Shown: positions 36,700 through 44,038 of the stretch, one piece after another
How the letters are laid out: each line of letters starts with the position of its first letter
How positions within the stretch are numbered: position 1 is the stretch's first letter
Translations under genes and position numbers: made by a program
Assembly: GCF_028617075.1 (NCBI RefSeq)
Contig: NZ_JAQKGV010000003.1
Coordinates: 124,001-188,000, forward strand
Length of the DNA: 64,000 nt
Direction: 5' to 3'
Source of the DNA: Rubrobacter calidifluminis
Lineage (GTDB): Bacteria; Actinomycetota; Rubrobacteria; Rubrobacterales; Rubrobacteraceae
The notes under the pieces: model-generated
The model's input: only the letters and a program-made list of their open reading frames with translations
Told to the model about the DNA's origin: nothing
The model's database searches: none

Positions 36700-38145
36700 T
36701 CAGAAGCCCGAAGAAGTGATCCCCATCTCGTTCCTGTCCTCGACCTTGCGCGCCAGTCCGCTCCTCTGGGCCGCCTCGGCCACCGCCCCGGCCACCGCCG
36801 GCGCCACCCGCTCGTCGAAGACGGAGGGGATTATGTAGTCCTCCGAGAGCTGATCCTCTGAGATCACCCCGGCTATCGCCCGGGCCGCGGCCAGCTTCAT
36901 CTCCTCGTCGATGCCGCGCGCCCGCACGTCGAGCGCCCCCCGGAAGATTCCCGGGAAGCAGAGAACGTTGTTGATCTGGTTCGGGTAATCGCTCCTGCCG
37001 GTGGCGACGATCCTGGCGTGCCCGGCGGCCTCCTCGGGCCTTATCTCCGGGTCCGGGTTGGCCATCGCGAAGACGATCGGATCCCGAGCCATCTTCTTCA
37101 CGTGCTCCACACTCAGCACCCCGGGCGCCGATAGCCCGAGGAAGACGTCGGCCCCCTCTATGGCGTCCGCGAGCGTGCCCCTGAGACCCTCGAGGTTGGT
37201 GTTCTCCGCGAACCATCCCCCCGAGGTGTCCGCCGCCTCCCTGCCGCGGTAGACGATGCCGTCCCGGTCGCAGCCGATTATGTTGCGCGCGCCGGCGGAG
37301 AGCAGGATCTTCGCGCACGCGACCCCGGCCGCTCCCACGCCGGTTATGACGATCTTGAGATCCTCGATCCTCTTGCCCACGATCTTCAGCGCGTTTATGA
37401 GCGCGGCGAGCATCACCACCGCCGTGCCGTGCTGGTCGTCGTGGAAGACCGGGATCTCGAGCTCCCGCTTGAGACGCTCCTCGATCTCGAAGCACCGCGG
37501 CGCGGAGATGTCCTCCAGGTTTATCCCGCCGAAGGTGGGGGCGATGCTCCTGACGACGGAGACGATCTCGTCCGGGTCTCTGGTATCCAGGCAGATCGGG
37601 AAGGCGTCCACGTCTGCGAAGGTCTTGAAGAGCATCGCCTTCCCCTCCATCACCGGAAGCGCCGCCTCGGGTCCTATGTCCCCGAGCCCCAGAACGGCCG
37701 TACCGTCGGTCACCACCGCTACCGTGTTGCGCTTTATCGTCAGGTTGAAGGCGCGTTCGGGATCCTCGGCTATCGCCCGGCAGACCCTCGCCACCCCCGG
37801 CGTGTACGCCATCGAGAGGTCGTCGCGGGTGGCGAGCTGGCGTTTGGGCGTGACCTCTATCTTGCCGCCGAGGTGGATGAGGAAGGTCCTGTCCGAGACG
37901 TTCACCACCTCGACCTCGGGCAGCCCTTCTATGGCCTGGATGATCCTGCGCCCGTGCTCGGAGTCGCGGGCGTTGACCGTTATGTCCCGGATGGAGCGCT
38001 TCTGCCCCATCCTGACGATGTCCACCGCCCCGACTATCCCCCCCGCCCCGCCTATGGCGGTCATGATCTGGCCCAGCGCTCCCGCCCGGTGCGGATATTC
38101 GACCCTTATGGTAAGACTGTAGCTGGCGCTCGGTATCGCCTCCAC
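36700..38145 (-). CDS. NAD(P)-dependent malic enzyme with N-terminal ACT domain
   Basis: 481 residues. The N-terminal ~75 residues are an ACT domain (SLTIRVEYPHRAGALGQIM), a likely allosteric sensor. Then the malic enzyme: LSMAYTPGVARVCRAI, VTDGTAVLGLGDIGPEAALP, FHDDQHGTAVV for metal binding, and the Rossmann GVGAAGVACAKILL. It decarboxylates malate to pyruvate. GTG at 38145 is preferred because GGAGAAGG lies six bases upstream; GTG at 38151 and a TTG at 38202 are alternatives. Confidence 0.93.
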   Translation of the reverse strand: MEAIPSASYSLTIRVEYPHRAGALGQIMTAIGGAGGIVGAVDIVRMGQKRSIRDITVNARDSEHGRRIIQAIEGLPEVEVVNVSDRTFLIHLGGKIEVTPKRQLATRDDLSMAYTPGVARVCRAIAEDPERAFNLTIKRNTVAVVTDGTAVLGLGDIGPEAALPVMEGKAMLFKTFADVDAFPICLDTRDPDEIVSVVRSIAPTFGGINLEDISAPRCFEIEERLKRELEIPVFHDDQHGTAVVMLAALINALKIVGKRIEDLKIVITGVGAAGVACAKILLSAGARNIIGCDRDGIVYRGREAADTSGGWFAENTNLEGLRGTLADAIEGADVFLGLSAPGVLSVEHVKKMARDPIVFAMANPDPEIRPEEAAGHARIVATGRSDYPNQINNVLCFPGIFRGALDVRARGIDEEMKLAAARAIAGVISEDQLSEDYIIPSVFDERVAPAVAGAVAEAAQRSGLARKVEDRNEMGITSSGF

Positions 38146-38249
38146 GATCACCCTTCTCCGACTCGACAACACCCCTCTCAACAGTATCTTCGCATATCCC
38201 AACCACCATGGCCCCGGTTAATCCCACCCTCTAGACGGTTCCCTGCGTC

Positions 38250-38390
38250 ATGCCCGTCGCAATGTTCTCTTCGAACCTCTCCGGGGTGCGCGGCATCCTC
38301 CCCGCAACCCTTGCCGGGCCGCGTATGGAACACGCTGCGGCCGCGATAGACTTCCTCAGGGGAAGCGGAGCACCCTACACAGGTAGGTAG
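38250..38390 (+). CDS. Possible 46-residue small protein
   Basis: In the 229-base gap between the malic enzyme start and the next gene, the plus strand has an ATG frame of 46 codons with protein-like composition (GILPATLAGPRMEHAAAAI). No ribosome site precedes it, and its last 16 bases overlap the stop of the minus-strand gene. It may be a fragment of something larger. Otherwise 38203-38374 holds nothing recognised. Confidence 0.2.
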   Translation: MPVAMFSSNLSGVRGILPATLAGPRMEHAAAAIDFLRGSGAPYTGR

Positions 38391-38848
38391 CCGGTATCGT
38401 CGGGGAGGTCTCTGCCTGGCAGAGCGTCGCGGCGGGCCAGAAACCACCTCCCGAGCGGCGTGCGCTCGCCGGCCTCCTCCGCGGCCTTCTCGAGCCCGGC
38501 CCGGAGCTCCTGCAGGATCGGCGGTCGCTCTCCGTAGGAGACGACCTCGAGCTCCGCGACGAGCGCGGCGTCGATGAAATCTCCCCACGCGGAGGAGGTA
38601 TCCTCATCCTCGGGCTCCGGCGGGGAGGCGAAGGCCCGCCTTATCTCCTCCGGGAGCGAGGCCCGGGAGATGATCTCCACCCGCTCCGGCAGCTCGGGAC
38701 GGCCGGAACGTTCCAGGTACGCCCTCGCCCGGATCAGCAACATCCGCGAGGGCAGGGTGCGCTTCTGCCAGGACTCCCCCACGGCCTCCCAGTTCACGAA
38801 CGATCCCCCGTAGAGGGCCTCGAGATCCACCGCGAACACCTCCCGCAT
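38375..38848 (-). CDS. Hypothetical protein
   Basis: 157 residues from ATG 38848. Helical and charged; contains GGSFVNWEAVGESWQKR, and near the C-terminus TPLGRWFLARRDALPGRDL. Family not recognised. Divergent from the next gene with a 57-base intergenic promoter region. Start is uncertain because GAGAGG directly abuts the ATG. Confidence 0.6.
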   Translation of the reverse strand: MREVFAVDLEALYGGSFVNWEAVGESWQKRTLPSRMLLIRARAYLERSGRPELPERVEIISRASLPEEIRRAFASPPEPEDEDTSSAWGDFIDAALVAELEVVSYGERPPILQELRAGLEKAAEEAGERTPLGRWFLARRDALPGRDLPDDTGYLPV

Positions 38849-38905
38849 CCTCTCTTCGGGAACTAGTTTAGCCCGAAGATCGCCCGCAGATGCTAGTATC
38901 TGCGT

Positions 38906-39211
38906 ATGGCTACCCTGATCTGCACCGCAAAACGGGTGGGTGACCTCGAGAGCCGGACCGAGGAGTACCAGCTCGCCTTCGCCGTGGACGGCTCTCCCAA
39001 ACAAGAGCTCCGGATAAGGTACCAGGCCGCGCGAGCCTACGAGATAAACGCGGCGCTGGACGCAGCGGTCGAGAAGGCCCGGCGCGCGATCTCCGAGGCC
39101 GGGTCCGAGTCCCACCCCACCGACGAGGCCCTCTCCCAGCTCGCCTGGCGCACCCTGCAGTCGGCCAAGTACGAGCGGGGAGAGGAGAAGCGCAACACGC
39201 TGGAGCTCTGA
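38906..39211 (+). CDS. Hypothetical protein, leaderless message
   Basis: 101 residues, mixed alpha/beta composition with KQELRIRYQAARAYEINAAL. Family not recognised. TAGTAT at 38894-38899 is six bases before the ATG, so transcription should start at the initiation codon. Confidence 0.65.
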   Translation: MATLICTAKRVGDLESRTEEYQLAFAVDGSPKQELRIRYQAARAYEINAALDAAVEKARRAISEAGSESHPTDEALSQLAWRTLQSAKYERGEEKRNTLEL

Positions 39212-39218
39212 GTCCCTC

Positions 39219-39950
39219 CTACGGCCGGTCCGCGGCCTCCAGAAGCTCCTCCAGCGTGACCTTACCCTCGTAGAGCGCGGTCCCGACCACAGCCCCGATC
39301 ACCCCCGGCGTGCGCGCGAGCGCCTCCACGTCCTCCCTGCCGCGCACCCCACCGCTCGCTATGGTCGGTATGATCCCCGCCACCTCCGCCGTCTCCTCGA
39401 GCGCCGCCCCCGCGCCCATCCCGTCGCGCTCGATGTCGGTGAAGAGCACCGAGGCGACCCCTTCCGCAGCGAGCTCCGCCGCGAGCTCTCTCACCCCCAC
39501 CCCGCTCTCCTGGAGCCAGCCGTGGGTCGCGACGACGCCCCCGCGCCCATCCACGGCGACGACGAGCGCGTCCCCCAACTCGTCCAGCAGCCGCAGCCGT
39601 AGCTCCCTGTCCTCCACCGCCGCCGTCCCGACCACTACCCTCTCCGCCCCGGCCTCCCGCACGCTCCGCGCATCTTCGAGGGTGCGGATACCCCCGCCGA
39701 CCTGCAACGGCACTTCGACCGCGCGGGCGATCTCTCGGATGATGTCGAGCTGCGCCGGACGACCTCCCCGGGCCCCGTCGAGATCCACGACGTGTATCGC
39801 CCGCGCGCCACGCCTCTCCCACTCGCGGGCGCGTGAAGTGGGGTCGGCGTCGTAGGTCCGCTCGCGCTCGAAGTCGCCCCGCACGAGCCGCACGCAGCGG
39901 CCGCCGCGCAGGTCTATCGCGGGGAATACGGTGAACGTGCCGCCTTCCAC
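39219..39950 (-). CDS. hisA: ProFAR isomerase
   Basis: 243 residues. Beta/alpha barrel isomerase of histidine synthesis. FPAIDLRGGRCVRL with the catalytic Asp, LQVGGGIRT, and the C-terminal phosphate loop IASGGVRGREDV are clear; the second Asp is in LFTDIERDG. GTG start at 39950, nine bases after the uppP stop. Confidence 0.95.
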   Translation of the reverse strand: MEGGTFTVFPAIDLRGGRCVRLVRGDFERERTYDADPTSRAREWERRGARAIHVVDLDGARGGRPAQLDIIREIARAVEVPLQVGGGIRTLEDARSVREAGAERVVVGTAAVEDRELRLRLLDELGDALVVAVDGRGGVVATHGWLQESGVGVRELAAELAAEGVASVLFTDIERDGMGAGAALEETAEVAGIIPTIASGGVRGREDVEALARTPGVIGAVVGTALYEGKVTLEELLEAADRP

Positions 39951-39959
39951 GCCTCTACT

Positions 39960-40799
39960 CTACCGCAGCCCGAGCACGACCGCCGCGACGAGCCCCGCCG
40001 CGATGCAGTAGTACCCGAACGGCCCGAGGGCCTCTATCTCCCGTCTCTTGAACAGGTACATGAGGGCCGCCGTAGAGAGGTAGGCCGCGATCCCCGCCAC
40101 CACCCCGCCGAAGAGCGCCACCTCGAGCGTGTGGGCGGTGCCGTAGCGGACGAGCTTCGGCACCTCCAGGACCCCGGCGGAGAGTATTATCGGGGTGGCG
40201 AGCAGGAAGGAGAAACGCGCCGCGACCTCCGCCTTGAGCCCGGAGGCCATCCCTCCGACCACCGTCACGCCCGAGCGCGAGATGCCGGGGATGAGCGCCA
40301 GGACCTGCGAGGTTCCGACCGCCACGGCCTGCCAGAACGAAAGCTGGGCGGCTCCCTCCTTGATCCGCTTGCGCCTGATCCTCTCCCCGGCGAGGAGGAA
40401 GATCCCGTTGAAGACGAGAACTATCGCCGCGAGCATCGGACGGCCGAAGTTGGCCGAGAGGCCCTTCTCGAAGAGAAGCCCGACGAGACCGGCGGGTATG
40501 GTCCCCACGATCACGAGCCACGCGAGCCGCCCGTCCTCGTTGCCCCTGAGACTGCGCTCTGATAGAGAGAGGAAGAACCCCCGAATGATCGCCCACCACT
40601 CCCGCCGGAAGAACGCGAAGAGCGCGGCGGCGGTTCCGAGATGCAACACGACGAAAAACGGCAGGAAGGTGGGGCTGTCCTGGTTCACGTCCCAGCCGAG
40701 CAGCGAGGGAAGTATCACCCCGTGCCCCAGGCTCGAGACCGGCAGTATCTCCGTCGCCCCCTGCAGCAGCGCCAGAACGAACGCTTCCCAGATGCTCAA
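39960..40799 (-). CDS. uppP: Undecaprenyl-diphosphatase
   Basis: 279 residues, about eight membrane spans. Recycles the lipid carrier of cell-wall synthesis and underlies bacitracin tolerance. Signature ATEILPVSSLGH (usually EFLPVSSTGH) near residue 16 and PGISRSGVTVVGGM later. TTG start at 40799 after GAGGAC. It sits between hisH and hisA, 103 bases after hisH. Confidence 0.94.
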   Translation of the reverse strand: MSIWEAFVLALLQGATEILPVSSLGHGVILPSLLGWDVNQDSPTFLPFFVVLHLGTAAALFAFFRREWWAIIRGFFLSLSERSLRGNEDGRLAWLVIVGTIPAGLVGLLFEKGLSANFGRPMLAAIVLVFNGIFLLAGERIRRKRIKEGAAQLSFWQAVAVGTSQVLALIPGISRSGVTVVGGMASGLKAEVAARFSFLLATPIILSAGVLEVPKLVRYGTAHTLEVALFGGVVAGIAAYLSTAALMYLFKRREIEALGPFGYYCIAAGLVAAVVLGLR

Positions 40800-40902
40800 A
40801 AGTCCTCATTCCTTTCGATCCGACCCGCCCAAGCAGCCGCAAGGATAAACCAGCCGTACCCGCCCGTGATGGGCCGGAAGGGGGATCTTACGCAGGGTTA
40901 AC

Positions 40903-41544
40903 CTACCTTTTACCTTCGTTTAACCCTCGGGCCCAGCGCAGGAAGTTCTCGTAGAGAGCGAGCCCGGCCCGGCTGGACTTCTCCGGGTGGAACTGCACCG
41001 CTACCAGGCTGCCCCGCGCCACGGCGGCGCAGAAGGGACCACCGTATTCGCTCTCCCCGAGCAGATCCTCCCCCCTATCCGGCACCGGATAGTAGGAGTG
41101 GACGAAGTAGAAATGCTCGCCATCGAGGCCCTCGAGCACGGGATGCTCCCGGACCACCGAGAGGGTGTTCCAGCCCATGTGCGGCACCCTGAGCTCCTCG
41201 CCGTGGAACCGGACCACCCGTCCGGGCAGGATCCCGAGCCCCTCCACCCCCGGCGACTCCTCGGAGGTCTCGAAGAGGACCTGAAGCCCGACGCACACCC
41301 CGAGGAAGGGCTTCCCGGAACGGTACGCCTCCCGGCACGCTCCATCCAGCCCCCGTTCACGCAGCTTCCTGACGCAGTCCCCGAACGCCCCCACGCCCGG
41401 CAGGACCACCGCGTCGGCGGCGAGGAACCGCTCCGGGTCCGGGGTGAGCTCCACCCGAGCGCCCACCTTCTCCAGCGCCCTCCTCACCGAGAGGGTGTTC
41501 CCCGCTTCGTAGTCGGCGACCGCGACCCGCAGCTTCTCAGCCAC
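40903..41544 (-). CDS. hisH: Imidazole glycerol phosphate synthase glutaminase
   Basis: 213 residues. Cys nucleophile in FLGVCVGLQVLF, His and Glu in AVQFHPEKSS, PGVGAF near the N-terminus. Partner HisF is not in the window. GTG start overlaps the HAD stop by 8 bases. Confidence 0.96.
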   Translation of the reverse strand: MAEKLRVAVADYEAGNTLSVRRALEKVGARVELTPDPERFLAADAVVLPGVGAFGDCVRKLRERGLDGACREAYRSGKPFLGVCVGLQVLFETSEESPGVEGLGILPGRVVRFHGEELRVPHMGWNTLSVVREHPVLEGLDGEHFYFVHSYYPVPDRGEDLLGESEYGGPFCAAVARGSLVAVQFHPEKSSRAGLALYENFLRWARGLNEGKR

Positions 41545-42160
41545 CGGCCCTTACCCCGCTCTCCAGCAGTCCGAGGCGGGCGAGCTCCCCGGCCAGGGCC
41601 TCTGGGCCCCGGAAGACGACCCCGTAAAAGCCCAGGGAACGCGCGGCCGCGACGTTCTCCTCCACGTCGTCCACGAAGAGCGTGCTCCGAGGATCCAGGC
41701 GGCACCGCTCGACGAGCCGCCAATAGATCTCGGCGTCCGGCTTGGCGACCTTCTCCTCGCCAGAGACCACGATCTCCTCGAACCACCCGAGAAATCCGTA
41801 CCTTTCTCTGGCGATCGCGAACGTCTCCGAGGACCAGTTGGTCAGCGCGTAGAGCGGCACGCCCCGCCCGCGCAGCCTCCCGAGGAGCTCTACGCTCCCG
41901 GCGATGGGCCCGCCGAGCATCTCGCCCCACCGGCTGCGGTACGCCTCTATCTCCCGGGCGTAGCGCGGATGTCTCGCGCGCAGCTCCGCGACGGCCTCCT
42001 CGAACGGGCGCCCCAGGTCGAGCTGCCGGTTCCACCGCGGCGAGCACACCTCAGAGAGGAAACGCTCCATCTCCTCCTCGTCGGAGAAGAGCTTGCGGTA
42101 GAGGTAGCGCGGGTCCCAGTCGACGAGGACACCCCCGAGGTCGAAGACCACGCTCCTCAA
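41537..42160 (-). CDS. HAD-family phosphatase within his operon
   Basis: 207 residues. HAD motif I VFDLGGVLVDWD, motif II in ALTNWS, motif III Lys in EEKVAKPD, motif IV FVDDVEENV. Cap of the helical class I type. It is translationally coupled to hisB (TTGA) and to hisH, and HisB here is the dehydratase only, so histidinol-phosphatase activity is a reasonable inference. Annotated homologues are often called generic HAD hydrolases or epoxide-hydrolase-like phosphatases. Confidence 0.88.
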   Translation of the reverse strand: MRSVVFDLGGVLVDWDPRYLYRKLFSDEEEMERFLSEVCSPRWNRQLDLGRPFEEAVAELRARHPRYAREIEAYRSRWGEMLGGPIAGSVELLGRLRGRGVPLYALTNWSSETFAIARERYGFLGWFEEIVVSGEEKVAKPDAEIYWRLVERCRLDPRSTLFVDDVEENVAAARSLGFYGVVFRGPEALAGELARLGLLESGVRAGG

Positions 42161-42741
42161 TCGATCACCCCCTTCGTCGAGGCGCTGCCCGAGGTACGGC
42201 GGGCGGCCGCGGCCTTCAGGGCGAGCGCGAGGGCCTTCACCCCCGACTCGACCTTGTGGTGGGCGTTCTCCCCGTAGTGACAGTTGAGGTGCAGCGTGAA
42301 CCGCCCGTACTGGGTGAACGCCCGCAAGAATTCCGGGAAGAGCTCTGTATCGAACGTCCCGATCTTCTCGGGCATCCCCCCCAGGTTGCAGGTGAGGTGG
42401 CTCCGGCCGCCGAGGTCCACCACCGCCGTGGAGAGCGCCTCGATGAGCGGCGCAGAGGCGTCGGCGAAGCGCACCAGTCCCGACCGGTCACCGAGAGCTT
42501 CATCGAGAGCCCGCCCCAGCACGAGCCCGGTGTCCTCGACGGTGTGGTGGTCGTCCACCCACGTGTCGCCCTCTGCCTCCACCTCAAGAGCCATCCCGGA
42601 GTGGTGCGCCAGCAGATGCAGCAGATGGTCGAAGAACCCCACGCCCGTGGAGATCTCCGCCCGTCCCTCCCCGTCGAGCTCCAGCCTCACCCGGACGAAC
42701 GTCTCGCCCGTCTTCCGCTCCACGCTCCCGCTGCGCCCCAT
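42157..42741 (-). CDS. hisB: Imidazoleglycerol-phosphate dehydratase
   Basis: 194 residues, monofunctional. Metal-binding motifs DHLLHLLAHHSG, DDHHTVEDTG and NCHYGENAHHKVES are intact. ATG at 42741; a longer frame to 42771 is not supported. First gene of the second his block; possible -10 TAAAAT at 42779-42784 on the minus strand. Confidence 0.97.
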   Translation of the reverse strand: MGRSGSVERKTGETFVRVRLELDGEGRAEISTGVGFFDHLLHLLAHHSGMALEVEAEGDTWVDDHHTVEDTGLVLGRALDEALGDRSGLVRFADASAPLIEALSTAVVDLGGRSHLTCNLGGMPEKIGTFDTELFPEFLRAFTQYGRFTLHLNCHYGENAHHKVESGVKALALALKAAAARRTSGSASTKGVID

Positions 42742-42806
42742 CACGCTCCTTCTGCTCTCTGGCCTGCGCAAAGAGGCATTTTAGCCGACCAGTCCGAAAA
42801 ACAATC

Positions 42807-42850
42807 GTCAACCGGGGTTGACAAACACCCGTGCGTCAACTACAGTTGAC
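42807..42850 (+). promoter_or_regulatory. Twin palindromic operators containing the HTH-ClpN promoter
   Basis: Two perfect palindromes, GTCAAC-CGGG-GTTGAC (42807-42822) and GTCAAC-TACA-GTTGAC (42835-42850), have centres 28 bases apart. The right arm of the first supplies -35 TTGACA (42818-42823); after exactly 17 bases the second supplies -10 TACAGT (42841-42846). The ATG at 42853 is then about the transcription start. The same region is upstream of divergent hisB. No third copy was seen elsewhere in the window. Confidence 0.75.
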
Positions 42851-42852
42851 AC

Positions 42853-43110
42853 ATGGACGGGAGAAAGAGGGCGCAGGTCGGTGGGCCGCAGGACCCGCGG
42901 GAGGGGCTCGAGGCGGTCGTGGCGTTGAGGCGGACGCTGGAGGCTCTGGAGGCGGCGCAGGTGGAGAACGCAATACTTGCGGGGTGGTCGTGGGCGCAGG
43001 TAGCCGAGGTCCTGGGTGTGAGCAGGCAGGCGGTGCACAAGAAGCACGCGAGAAGGATAAAGGAGAAGTACCCCGGAGAGCCGCCGGGGAGGAAGGAGAA
43101 TGGCGAGTGA
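42853..43110 (+). CDS. Helix-turn-helix regulator paired with ClpN protein
   Basis: 85 residues. Residues 46-68 (WSWAQVAEVLGVSRQAVHKK) are a clear helix-turn-helix; the N-terminal part (20-40) is a helix. A basic tail follows. ATG at 42853 lies directly after the second operator, with no room for a ribosome site. It is the natural candidate to bind the twin palindromes and autoregulate. The stop overlaps the ClpN start (GTGA). Confidence 0.85.
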   Translation: MDGRKRAQVGGPQDPREGLEAVVALRRTLEALEAAQVENAILAGWSWAQVAEVLGVSRQAVHKKHARRIKEKYPGEPPGRKENGE

Positions 43111-43610
43111 TCTTCAACCGTTTTGCCAAAGAAGCCCGGGTGTGCGTCGAGGCTGCCGTGGAGGAGGCCAAGATGCTGGGGCACGACTCCATCGGAGACG
43201 AGGACCTCCTGCTCGGTATACTGCACGCCAACGAGGGAGTCGCCGCGGAGGCGCTCTCTTCGCTGGGGGTGACGCTCGAAGCCGCGCGGGAGGAGTCCGA
43301 GGCGATGCTCTCCGACGCGCTCTCTTCGGTCGGGATCTCCTTCGAAGACATCCGCCAGCAGGCGGGTGACGCCTTCGAGATGCGCATCCCGGAGGGCCGC
43401 CGCATACCTTTCTCTCCCCGGGCGAAGAGGATCCTCGGGCAGGCGCTCAAAGAAGCCAGGAGGCTGGGAGACAACTACATCGGCACCGAGCACGTTCTTC
43501 TGGGGATTCTCGGCAACGACGGGACGGCCGTCAGGCTGCTGGCGAGGCTGGGCGTCCCGGCTGAGGCGCTGGAGGAGCGATTGTACGAGGTGCGCGGGGC
43601 CGAAGGCTAG
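43107..43610 (+). CDS. Stand-alone Clp N-terminal domain protein (ClpC2-like)
   Basis: 167 residues made only of the double ClpC N-domain: repeat 1 with GHDSIGDEDLLLGIL (25-39), repeat 2 with GDNYIGTEHVLLGIL (121-135). No AAA+ ATPase follows. In ClpC these repeats receive adaptors, phospho-arginine and peptide antibiotics; free copies in actinobacteria (ClpC2) can sequester such ligands. Here it is coupled to an HTH protein, so it may sense a ClpC ligand and control the HTH. GTG start after GGAAGGAG. Confidence 0.88.
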   Translation: MIFNRFAKEARVCVEAAVEEAKMLGHDSIGDEDLLLGILHANEGVAAEALSSLGVTLEAAREESEAMLSDALSSVGISFEDIRQQAGDAFEMRIPEGRRIPFSPRAKRILGQALKEARRLGDNYIGTEHVLLGILGNDGTAVRLLARLGVPAEALEERLYEVRGAEG

Positions 43611-44038
43611 AGTTCCATCGCGAAGTGGTAGTGGCGGATCTCCATCCCCTCCCGGAAGTAGAAGCGGTGCGCCCTTCCCCGCTGCACGCCCGAGTCGAGG
43701 TGCAGCTCCCGGCAGCCCTCCCTGCGCGCCTCCTCAGCGAGCCAGAGGAAGAGCATCCGGCCGTAGCCCCGCGAGCGGGCATCATCGGCGGTGACGAGGT
43801 CGTCCACGTAGAGGTGCCGGCCGGAGATCAGGGATTCCTGCACCCTGAAACCCGCGACGCTCCTGACCTCCCCGTCCTCCAGGACGGCGGCGAGCCGGTA
43901 GCCCTCCTTTCGCATCCTGCGCACCCGCCGCAGATAGTCCTCCGCCGAACCGAGGTGCGGCCGTAGCTGGCGCATCACGCCGAAGGTCGCCGCGACCTCT
44001 TCGTCGGAGAGCATCTCCCTCACCTCGACGGGGCTCAA
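43607..44038 (-). CDS. GNAT-family N-acetyltransferase coupled to hisD
   Basis: 143 residues. Acetyl-CoA loop DDARSRGYGRMLFLWLAEEA, cited as RSRGYGRMLF; also LYVDDLVT and a late HRFYFREGMEI. TTG start at 44038 overlaps the hisD stop (TTGA). Its stop overlaps that of the convergent ClpN gene by four bases. Acceptor unknown. Confidence 0.85.
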   Translation of the reverse strand: MSPVEVREMLSDEEVAATFGVMRQLRPHLGSAEDYLRRVRRMRKEGYRLAAVLEDGEVRSVAGFRVQESLISGRHLYVDDLVTADDARSRGYGRMLFLWLAEEARREGCRELHLDSGVQRGRAHRFYFREGMEIRHYHFAMEL

